DNA of 64,000 bases from DASRIA01 sp963816975 (GTDB lineage Bacteria > Actinomycetota > Thermoleophilia > Solirubrobacterales > JBBDJG01), in assembly GCA_963816975.1 (NCBI GenBank), contig CAWFMD010000001.1, forward strand, positions 248,001-312,000, written 5' to 3'. The notes beneath the pieces were generated by a model. That model worked only from the letters and a program-made list of their open reading frames with translations, had not been told where the DNA came from and did no database searches. The number at the start of each line of letters is the position of its first letter. The stretch's first letter is position 1. Positions 57,380 through 64,000 of the stretch are shown piece after piece. The translations under genes were made by a program, and so were the position numbers.

Positions 57380-58613
57380 CTAGCCGCCCGTCGCCTTGTC
57401 GATCAGGTCGCGGATGCCGTTGATCTGATCCTGCACGCGGTCGGTGACCACGCGCTGGAAGTCCTGTGCCTGGGAACCGTCGAGGTTGACGATCACGAGC
57501 GCCGCGACCACCGTGGCCAGCAGCAGGAACAGGAACAGGAGCGCGAGGAAGCGGGAAAATCTCCCCCGCCGCCGGCGCTTCGGCGGCGGTGGCGGCGCCG
57601 CGCGGGTGGCACGGCGCTGCGCGCGGCGGCTGGGCGCGGGAGCCGCACGCGCGGGGGCAGCGCGCGGGGGCGGGCCGCATCACGCGGGTCGCGGCCGAGT
57701 CGGCCGCCGGTACCGAGGCGGCCTGAGTGACGGCCGTCGCGTGGCGCGTGGCCGCCGTCTCCAGCACGGTCGTGGCGCTCGAGTCGCGGCCGGCCATGCC
57801 CGCGCTCACGGCCTCGCGCATCTCGGCGGCGCTGCGGTAGCGATGCTCGGCGGTCGGAGCGAGCGACCGCGCGACGGCGCGTGCAAGCGGCACCGGCACC
57901 TCCGGGTTCAGCACGTTCAACGGATCGGGCGTGCCCTGCTGGCGCGTTGCCAGCTCTGTGAGCGACCCGCTCTCGAAGGGAAGCCTGCCCGCCAGCAGCT
58001 GATACATCACGACCCCGAGCGAGTAGACGTCTGCGCTCGCCGTCGCCTCGTCGCCGCGGGCCCGCTCGGGCGACAGGTACGCGGCGGTGCCGACAACCGA
58101 CCCGATCTGCGTGATGCGCGAGTCTTCCGCGGCCTTGGCGATCCCGAAGTCGGCGAGCTTCACCACACCGTCGGGGTTGACCAGCAGGTTGCCGGGCTTC
58201 ACGTCTCGATGGATCACGCCGTGGCGGTGCGCGTATTCGAGCCCCTCGCACGCCTGCGACACGATGTCCACCGCATCGGAGCCCGACAGGCGGCCGCGCT
58301 CGCGCATCACCTGACCGACCGTGGGGCCGGCCACGTACTCCATCACGATGAAGTAGCGGTGGGCGCTGGCGTCGTGGCCCGAGTCGTATACCTGCACGAC
58401 ATTCGGGTGGATCAGCCTTGCGGCAGCCAGCGCCTCGCGCCGGAAGCGTGCCACGAAGCCGTCGTCCTCGGACAGGTGCTCCGCCAGGAGCTTCACCGCC
58501 ACCTGGCGCTCGAGCACGCCGTCGCGGGCGCGGTAGACCGTGGACATGCCGCCGGCGCCCAGCCGCTCGTCGAGCCGGTAGCGGTTCGCGATCTCGACGC
58601 CGAGCACCGCCAT
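57380..58613 (-). CDS. PknB-type Ser/Thr protein kinase with C-terminal TM, apparent frameshift
   Basis: The kinase domain is complete: G-loop GAGGMSTVYRA (19-29), Lys41 (VAVKLL), Glu60, HRDVKPGNLL (Asp137, Asn142) and DFGIAK (Asp155). After about residue 310 the frame turns into arginine/proline-rich noise. The +1 frame instead gives KRRRRGRFSRFLALLFLFLL, then TVVAALVIVNLDGSQAQDFQ, VVTDRVQDQINGIRDLIDKA and a stop at 57382-57380, the usual juxtamembrane-TM-tail layout of PknB-type kinases. So one extra base probably lies in the G/C runs at 57641-57680: a sequencing error, or a real mutation that would untether the kinase. A lipoprotein gene lies 3 bp upstream on the same strand. Confidence 0.82.
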
Positions 58614-58616
58614 GCC

Positions 58617-59138
58617 CTATCCCTGCGGCGACGCGCCGCCGCCCTGATTGCCCACTCCGGGGACCTCCTGGCCCGTTGTACCCGTATCGGGCTGTGTCTG
58701 GGTCTCGTCCTCTTGCGGCTTCTGCTTCTTGGGCTTCTTCTCCTTGTCGTCCTGAGGCGCCTGGTCGCCGCCGTCCTCGGGTGGCGGCGCGGCGTCCTGC
58801 GACGTCGTGCCCGCCGGCGGTGTGGCCGCTGCACCCGTGCACTGGTCGGCGACCAGTGTCTGCAGCCGGTCGGCGCTCGACGCCAGCGCCGCGCTCAGCT
58901 CGGAGCCCACGGCTCCGGAGAGCGCCCCGACCTGCTCGCGCAGCGATGCAGCCTGCCGGGCCGCGCCGGCGCAGTCCTGTGCATCGACGCGCTGCTCGAT
59001 CTGGTCCAGCGTGGCACGCAGGGACGCGGCGTCATCGGCGGCGAGCGGGGTCGAGTCCTCCTCGCCGCAGGCGGGCAGCACCGCGGCACTCAGCACCAGC
59101 ACCGCGGCAGCGGCGAGCATCATCCGGCCATTGAGCAT
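58617..59138 (-). CDS. Putative lipoprotein adjacent to the kinase
   Basis: 173 residues. Signal peptide ends LPACGEEDS, a good lipobox. A helical segment with two more cysteines (DAQDCAGAARQ, VADQCTGAAA) could form a disulfide, followed by a Pro/Gly/Asp/Lys-rich disordered tail. Three bases separate it from the kinase, so it may act in the same pathway as a sensor or kinase partner. No known family. Confidence 0.7.
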   Translation of the reverse strand: MLNGRMMLAAAAVLVLSAAVLPACGEEDSTPLAADDAASLRATLDQIEQRVDAQDCAGAARQAASLREQVGALSGAVGSELSAALASSADRLQTLVADQCTGAAATPPAGTTSQDAAPPPEDGGDQAPQDDKEKKPKKQKPQEDETQTQPDTGTTGQEVPGVGNQGGGASPQG

Positions 59139-59163
59139 GGAACGCAGGGTAAGGGAACCGCTG

Positions 59164-59892
59164 CTAGAGCCCCTGGTACAGCCGTTCCGCGAGCGACTTC
59201 GGCAGCCCCGCGTCGAGAATCGCCTGTGCCGCCTCGTCGACCGGATACTCCACTCGCCGGAACGAGACCGTCCACGTCGCCGTGTCGAGCATCAGGTATG
59301 CGGCGCGCGGATCGCCGTCGCGCGGTTGGCCCACGCTGCCGGGGTTCACGAGCCATTCGCCCTCCGACATGTTCAGCTCGGCGCCGTGCAGCGCCTGCTC
59401 GCCGATCGTCTCGCCGCCGTTGCGGGCGAAGTAGCACGCGACGTGGGAGTGGCCGATCATGCAGACGCGCTGCTGCTGGGCGTCGAGGCACTCCGCGGCC
59501 TGGGAGATCGACAGCACGTACTCCCACACGGGGTCACGGGGACTGGCGTGGTAGAGGCCGACGCCGGCCGACTGCCCGAGGGGAGACAGGCCGGCGAGGA
59601 ACTCTCGCGTCGACTGCTCCACATGCTTCAGGGTCCAACGGGCCGCCGCCCCGGCACTCATCGCGAAGTAGCGGACGTCCAGCTCGCCGCTCACGACCAG
59701 GTCGTGGTTGCCGGCCAGGCATACTTCCACGACCTCCGCGACGAGCTTCGTGCACGCGTCGGGCTGCGCGCCGTAGCCGACCACGTCGCCCAGGCACCAG
59801 ACCTGGTCGGGGTCACTGCGGCCCACGTCCGAGAGTACGGCCTCGAGTGCGGGCAGGTTGCTGTGGATGTCCGAGATTACGGCTATGCGCAT
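59164..59892 (-). CDS. Metallophosphoesterase, YfcE/MJ0936-like (second copy)
   Basis: 242 residues. Metal motifs: ISDIHSN, LGDVVGYG, GNHDLV, YHASPRDP, GHSH and NPGSVGQPRDGDPRAAY. Calcineurin-like, di-metal phosphodiesterase. Paralogue of 10433-11131. Starts at ATG 59892; in-frame upstream codons lie in the divergent-gene region and are not typical. Located 25 bp downstream of the secreted-protein gene on the same strand; no substrate known. Confidence 0.82.
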   Translation of the reverse strand: MRIAVISDIHSNLPALEAVLSDVGRSDPDQVWCLGDVVGYGAQPDACTKLVAEVVEVCLAGNHDLVVSGELDVRYFAMSAGAAARWTLKHVEQSTREFLAGLSPLGQSAGVGLYHASPRDPVWEYVLSISQAAECLDAQQQRVCMIGHSHVACYFARNGGETIGEQALHGAELNMSEGEWLVNPGSVGQPRDGDPRAAYLMLDTATWTVSFRRVEYPVDEAAQAILDAGLPKSLAERLYQGL

Positions 59893-59968
59893 GGAGGTCT
59901 GAATGGGGATCGGCAATACCCGGCGCCGATCGGAGACCGGAGCCGCCGGTTGCAGGATATTCAGGCCG

Positions 59969-60757
59969 TTACGGGCAACGTGGGCCGCCGCGCAGCGTGA
60001 ACCGCTCCAGCACGTCGACCTGGGTGTTCCCCTGGTAGGTGAACCGGCCGTCCAGCATGAAGAAGGTGCCGTTGCACAGGACCGGGCTGTCGATGTAGTG
60101 GATCGTGCGTCCGCGCCGGCGCACCGTGAGGTCCCGGGTGGTCGCATCGAAGAGAGTGACCGAGGCGTCCGGCGCGCTGGGCAGCGTCTTGATCGGCGGC
60201 ACCGGCGTGTCGAGCACATATCCGTAGGGAGTCCCCCGGCCGCTGCGCAGCACCCCGGGGAGCGTCATCACCGGGCCGAGGTCCGGGATCGCATAGATGA
60301 TGATGGTCGGGTTGCGGCCCGACATCGTTCCGTTGAAGAGAGTGACCTTCGCGTTGATGGGGTCCTGCACGATCGGCGGCGCCAGCCCGACCGCGCGGCC
60401 GGTCCCGAGCTTCGACCCGCGCGGGCAGCCGCGGGGGCCGCGCCGACGCAGCGTCGCCGGGCTGCACTTCGGGAAGAAGCGGGCGTTCACGACCGCGCCC
60501 TTCGGGAAGCGCAGCAGAGTGTGTGTCAACTGGAGCGGCGCGGGCGCTCCGGCATCGTCCGTGATTTCGATCCTGGTGCGCAGGCTGACTCCGCCCCGTT
60601 CCTTGTTGCGGTCACGCTTGGCGTAGCGTGCGGTGAACTCGACCTCCTGCGTGGTGGCCGCGCCCACGGGCGCGGGGGCGGCGCCCATCAGGGCGGCCGC
60701 AGCCACCAGCACGCCCGCGGTCAGCCTGACCCTCGCATTCAGCTTGCGCCCCCTCAC
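59969..60757 (-). CDS. Secreted protein of unknown function
   Basis: 262 residues from a GTG at 60757. Signal-like segment VRLTAGVLVAAAALMGAAPA before a VGAA site. The body carries many beta-strand-like stretches (QEVEFTARYAKRDRN, KVTLFNGTMSGRNPTIIIYA, IHYIDSPVLCNGTFFMLDGR) and four cysteines near CSPAT, RGCPRG, LCNGT and RCP. No known domain. A -10-like TAGAGT seven bases upstream overlaps the divergent promoter of the M48 protease gene. Confidence 0.65.
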   Translation of the reverse strand: MRGRKLNARVRLTAGVLVAAAALMGAAPAPVGAATTQEVEFTARYAKRDRNKERGGVSLRTRIEITDDAGAPAPLQLTHTLLRFPKGAVVNARFFPKCSPATLRRRGPRGCPRGSKLGTGRAVGLAPPIVQDPINAKVTLFNGTMSGRNPTIIIYAIPDLGPVMTLPGVLRSGRGTPYGYVLDTPVPPIKTLPSAPDASVTLFDATTRDLTVRRRGRTIHYIDSPVLCNGTFFMLDGRFTYQGNTQVDVLERFTLRGGPRCP

Positions 60758-60764
60758 GGACGAG

Positions 60765-60774
60765 ACTCTATGTT
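60765..60774. promoter_or_regulatory. Overlapping divergent -10 boxes (bidirectional promoter)
   Basis: The ten bases ACTCTATGTT hold TATGTT for the plus strand (60769-60774, six bases before the ATG at 60781) and TAGAGT for the minus strand (60770-60765, seven bases before the GTG at 60757). The two boxes share TA. Both transcripts would be leaderless. Both genes show no Shine-Dalgarno. Confidence 0.5.
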
Positions 60775-60780
60775 CTCGAG

Positions 60781-62031
60781 ATGATTGCCCGTCGGTGGAG
60801 AGTGCCGATCGCCGTCGTGGTCGCACTCCTGGTTGCCGAGGGAGCGGTGCTCCTGCTGCGCCCGGCGCAGGACCTCGACCCCGTGTCGGTGCCGGTGACG
60901 AGCGTGTTTCGCCCGGCCCAGGTGGAGCGCGCCCGCGACTACGCGGGCGGCCAGCGTCTGCTGGGGCTGGGGGCGATCGCGGCTCAGGGAGCTGTCCTGG
61001 CGCTGCTGGTGCTGCGCCCGCCGCGGCGGGCGGTGGGCGTGCTCGAGCGCGCCGCGCGGGGGCGCGCGGCGGGTGCCACCGCGCTCGTGGGAGGCGGCCT
61101 GATGCTGGCGCTCACCCTCGCCGCGCTGCCCTTTGCAGCCGTTGCGCACGAGCGCGCGGTGGACTTCGGCAAGTCCACCCAGTCATGGCTGGAATGGGCG
61201 GGCGACCACCTCACGTCGACCGCGATCACCGTCGTACTGGCGGCGGCGGGGGCGGCGCTGTTCGCCGGGCTGATGCGGCGCTACCCGCGGCGGTGGTGGC
61301 TGGCCGGCACGGCCGCGGTGGTCTGCATCGAGGTGCTGTTCGTATGGTTCGCGCCCGTCGCGCTCGATCCGGTCCTCAACGACTACCGCGATCTGCCGCA
61401 GGGTCGTACGCGGACCGACGTCGAGACGCTCGCGCGCCGCGCCGGCGTGGATGTGGGGAGCGTGCTCGTGGTCGACGCCTCGCGCCGCACGACCGGCGCC
61501 AACGCGTATGTCGACGGGCTCGGGCACACCAAGCGCGTGGTGCTGTACGACACGCTGCTGGACCGCTTCACCGCGGATCAGGTGCGCCTCGTGGTGGCCC
61601 ACGAGCTGGGCCACGTCAAGCACCGCGACCTGCAGCGCGGCATGCTGTGGGTGGCGCTCGCCGCTCCGGGTGCGATGGTCGTCGTGATGCTGCTCACGCG
61701 GCGGTGGAGCGCGCGCGCCGGGACGGTGCCCGGAAGCGCAGCCTCGCTGCCCGCGTTTGCGCTGGCCCTTGCGCTGGTCTCGTTTGCGATCTCGATCGTG
61801 TCGAACCAGCTGTCGCGGGCGGTCGAGGCGGACGCGGACGCGTACTCATTGCGCCTGACGGGCGAGCCGCGCGCATTCGTCGCCATGGAGCGCAAGCTGG
61901 CGCGCGTGAACCTGACCGACCCCGATCCACCGCGGCTCTCCCGCTTCCTGTTTGCCACCCATCCCTCCGTCGTGCAGCGGATCGGCGCCGCCCTCGACTT
62001 CGAGCGGGGCAGCGGGACACCTGACGGCTAG
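60781..62031 (+). CDS. M48-family membrane metalloprotease (HtpX/Ste24-like)
   Basis: 416 residues, five or six membrane helices. Zinc motif LVVAHELGHVKHRDLQ (HExxH) and the downstream EADADAYSLRLTG carrying the third ligand. N-terminal topology (VERARDYAGGQRLLGL and TLAALPFAAVAHERAVDFGK) resembles CAAX protease 1/Ste24 relatives, including the conserved peptidase_M48 N-terminal extension. It may remove damaged membrane proteins. The gene is leaderless by its -10 box. Confidence 0.87.
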   Translation: MIARRWRVPIAVVVALLVAEGAVLLLRPAQDLDPVSVPVTSVFRPAQVERARDYAGGQRLLGLGAIAAQGAVLALLVLRPPRRAVGVLERAARGRAAGATALVGGGLMLALTLAALPFAAVAHERAVDFGKSTQSWLEWAGDHLTSTAITVVLAAAGAALFAGLMRRYPRRWWLAGTAAVVCIEVLFVWFAPVALDPVLNDYRDLPQGRTRTDVETLARRAGVDVGSVLVVDASRRTTGANAYVDGLGHTKRVVLYDTLLDRFTADQVRLVVAHELGHVKHRDLQRGMLWVALAAPGAMVVVMLLTRRWSARAGTVPGSAASLPAFALALALVSFAISIVSNQLSRAVEADADAYSLRLTGEPRAFVAMERKLARVNLTDPDPPRLSRFLFATHPSVVQRIGAALDFERGSGTPDG

Positions 62032-64000
62032 CGGCGCGGCGGGAACCGCAGGCGCCGTCGCCGGCGCGCTTCGGTGAGCGCGGCGGTGCCCTCGTCGGCG
62101 GCCTCGTCCGCGGCCTCGTCCGCGGCCTCGTCCGGATAGTCCTCCGGTTCCGTTGGCGGCTCGCCCTCGCTCGCCGCGACCTCGTCGAGCGCGACCGCCT
62201 CCGCCTCGTCGAACCGCTCCGCGTCCTGCTCGTCGTCTTCGCGCCCGTCCGGCTCGGGTTCGGGCTGCGGCTGCGGCTCGGCTCCCGGTTCGTCGGGCTC
62301 CTCGGTGATCACGGGGCCCTCGGCGCGCTCGACCACCAGGGCCTCCTCGATCGAGATCTCGCTCGCCATCTCCTGGACCGCCAGTTGCTCCTCGGCGGAC
62401 GGCCCGAAAGCACGCGGCAACTCGGCAGGCGGCTCATCACCGCCGGGCTCGGACTCCTCGCCGGGCTCGGACTCCTCGCCGGGCTCGCTCGCGCCGCGGA
62501 ACACCTCGTGGCGCGCGCGGCCCTTGCGCTTCGCCTGGTACATCGCGGTGTCCGAGTCGCGCAACAGCTCGTCGGGCGTCGTCTGGGGCCCGCTGCTGAC
62601 GGCGATGCCGACGCTCACGGTGACGGTCGCGTCCTGGCCCGCGACCCGGAAGGGGTCCTGCAGCGACGCCGCGATGCGCTCGGCCACGGCGATCGCGTAG
62701 CGCACGTCGGCGATGTCCTCCAGCAGCACGGTGAACTCGTCGCCGCCGAGCCGGGCGACCGTGTCCTCGGGCCGCACGCAGGCCTTGATGCGCTGCGCGA
62801 CCGCCGTCAGGAGTTGATCGCCGGCCTCGTGCCCGAAGCTGTCGTTGATCGGCTTGAAGTCGTCGAGGTCGAGAAACAGCACGGCCACCGCCGCCTTGCG
62901 CCGGCTCGTGCGCGCGAGCGCGTGCTCGAGGCGGTCGGCGAACAGGGCCCGGTTGGGAAGCTCGGTCAGACTGTCATGGAAGGCCTGGTGCGCAAGCTCC
63001 TCCAGCCGTTCCTGCTCGGCGGCCCTCAGCGCCGCGTTCTCGACCACCAGTGTTCCCTCGAGGGCCAGCTGCTCGACCAGGCGACGCTCCTCGTTGCTCC
63101 AGGGGCGTGGGGTGTGGGGGTGACCGAGGATCACGAGGCCCAGCGGCCGCGTGGCCGAGACCAGCGGCACCACCACATAGGACTTGAGCGAGAGCGCCTC
63201 GACGAGGTCCGCGGGCAGCAGGCGGCTGGCGTGCGCGTTCTCGACGAAGATCGGCTTGGGCCGGTGCGCGGTGATGCTCCACGCGCGGAAGTCCTGCTCG
63301 GGCACGCGGCCCGCGAGCTCGCCGAAGCGGTCCTCGAACGTGCCATCCGCCCCGACCGTGAGCACGTGCTCGACGCGGTCATGCTCGTCGCGCAGCAGCA
63401 GGGTGGCGGTCTCGGCCTCGACCGCGTCACGCGTCACGCGGGCCAGCACCTCGCCGGCCTCGGCCACGGACGTGGCACGCGCTCCCTCCTCGAGCAGGTG
63501 ACGGATCGCGGTCGCGGCGCGCAGGTGCCAGGTGCGCTCGTCCCCGGTGCGCGCCTGCTCGACCGTGGGCGCCACGTGTGCGGCGGCAGTTACGGTGAGC
63601 CGCACGTCGTCGCTCGAGAAGCGGTCCGGCAGCGGGTCGTCGAGCACGATCACCCCGCTCGCGCCGGGCGATGTGCCCAGCGGCACGGCCAGCAGCGACT
63701 GCACGTCGAAGCTGCTCGCCGCCCACGTGCCCATCAGCGGGTCATCCGCGCCGTTCACGACCACCGGCTCACCCGAGTCGCGGGCAACCTGTACGGCGGG
63801 CTGCGGCGACGGCGATTGCCGGATCGCGTCCCACTCGGCGATGTCGCGCGCGCCGTCCGCGTGGCGCGAGGCGCGCGGCACGAGCCGTCCGTCCTCCTCC
63901 AGCAGCACGGTCGCGCGCCGCACTCCCAGCGCACGGGCCATGCGCTCGCACAAGACGGCCAGCATCTCGTCGAGCGACGGCGCCCTGGTGGTCTGCTCGG
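62028..64000 (-). CDS. GAF-GAF-GGDEF diguanylate cyclase with acidic tail, 5' end cut by window
   Basis: The frame remains open to the right edge, so the N-terminus is missing. Two tandem GAF-like domains occupy the visible N-terminal half (LAVPLGTSPGASGVIVLD; SLKSYVVVPLVSATRPLG). The GGDEF domain has DSLTELPNRALFADRLEH, GGDEF active site and an RPED (RxxD) inhibitory site five residues upstream. A ~150-residue acidic, Pro/Glu/Asp-rich tail follows, with perfect repeats (EPGEES twice; AADE three times), ending RRRRRLRFPPRR. It should make c-di-GMP in response to a GAF ligand; c-di-GMP feedback is likely. Stop overlaps the M48 gene by 4 bp. Confidence 0.85.
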   Translation of the reverse strand, partial: EQTTRAPSLDEMLAVLCERMARALGVRRATVLLEEDGRLVPRASRHADGARDIAEWDAIRQSPSPQPAVQVARDSGEPVVVNGADDPLMGTWAASSFDVQSLLAVPLGTSPGASGVIVLDDPLPDRFSSDDVRLTVTAAAHVAPTVEQARTGDERTWHLRAATAIRHLLEEGARATSVAEAGEVLARVTRDAVEAETATLLLRDEHDRVEHVLTVGADGTFEDRFGELAGRVPEQDFRAWSITAHRPKPIFVENAHASRLLPADLVEALSLKSYVVVPLVSATRPLGLVILGHPHTPRPWSNEERRLVEQLALEGTLVVENAALRAAEQERLEELAHQAFHDSLTELPNRALFADRLEHALARTSRRKAAVAVLFLDLDDFKPINDSFGHEAGDQLLTAVAQRIKACVRPEDTVARLGGDEFTVLLEDIADVRYAIAVAERIAASLQDPFRVAGQDATVTVSVGIAVSSGPQTTPDELLRDSDTAMYQAKRKGRARHEVFRGASEPGEESEPGEESEPGGDEPPAELPRAFGPSAEEQLAVQEMASEISIEEALVVERAEGPVITEEPDEPGAEPQPQPEPEPDGREDDEQDAERFDEAEAVALDEVAASEGEPPTEPEDYPDEAADEAADEAADEGTAALTEARRRRRLRFPPRR
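62097..62130. repeat. 12-bp tandem repeat in the cyclase tail
   Basis: GGCCTCGTCCGC-type unit repeated three times without change inside the coding tail, encoding AADE on the minus strand. Unit number may vary between strains. Confidence 0.6.

Noticed and set aside
62085..62140. CRISPR-like or mobile-element repeats
   Set aside because: The 12-bp repeat is inside a coding tail and in frame; no spacers or terminal inverted repeats.

Overview
The window reads as one contiguous chromosome segment of a high-GC actinobacterium. Very GC-rich codon use, a six-gene mce block, an Rv2578c-type radical SAM protein, ppk beside mutT1, TadE/TadG-like proteins, a PknB-type kinase and many apparently leaderless genes all fit Actinomycetota. 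The mix suggests a deep-branching class such as Thermoleophilia (Solirubrobacterales), but that placement is inference. No rRNA, tRNA, CRISPR, insertion sequence, prophage or origin was recognised. Layout. 1-0.65 kb: end of an arsenic locus (ArsI/CadI-like dioxygenase cut by the window edge, CgArsR-like repressor). 0.7-8.4 kb: M20 peptidase, histone-H1-like Lys/Ala repeat protein, PadR regulator with an amidohydrolase-like partner, radical SAM protein, HD protein, methyltransferase, VOC protein, PAP2 phosphatase. 8.4-11.5 kb: minus-strand redox cassette (CatE-like VOC, aldo/keto reductase, FMN reductase, metallophosphoesterase, cupin). 11.5-17.8 kb: GNAT, enoyl-CoA hydratase, small acidic protein, second M20 peptidase, AttH-like protein, TIM-barrel protein, UppP. 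17.9-32.6 kb: phosphate and polyphosphate metabolism: a receiver-less PhoB-type DNA-binding protein, ppk1, CYTH-CHAD, MutT1-like Nudix/phosphatase, diguanylate cyclase, pstS-pstC-pstA-pstB-phoU, a PhoB-like response regulator, and a PhoU-like/PiT pair. 32.5-37.9 kb: small membrane proteins, two TadE-like pseudopilins, a short CpaE/Ssd-like protein, an APC-type permease, an HtaA-like secreted protein, and a TadG-like/VanY/SLT fusion. 38-43.8 kb: a decayed stretch, a VOC protein, an anchored secreted protein, uvrC and a GGDEF/HD-GYP protein. 43.8-52.7 kb: a structured leader and six consecutive Mce proteins. 52.8-57.4 kb: gap-pgk-tpiA-gpmI. 57.4-64 kb: a Ser/Thr kinase with an apparent frameshift, lipoprotein, metallophosphoesterase, secreted protein, M48 protease, and a GAF/GGDEF protein cut by the right edge. 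How it works together. The 17.9-32.6 kb region handles phosphate sensing, high- and low-affinity uptake, and storage as polyphosphate. Four-unit 11-bp PHO-box-like arrays lie upstream of pstS and of the receiver-less regulator, joining the two blocks. Envelope functions recur: UppP, PAP2, mce, VanY/SLT and TadE/G proteins, and a kinase. All three diguanylate cyclases keep a GG[DE]EF active site and an RxxD inhibitory site. Most candidate new biology lies in the TadG-VanY-SLT fusion, the receiver-less PhoB paralogue under a PHO box, the mce leader, and the leaderless and bidirectional promoters.
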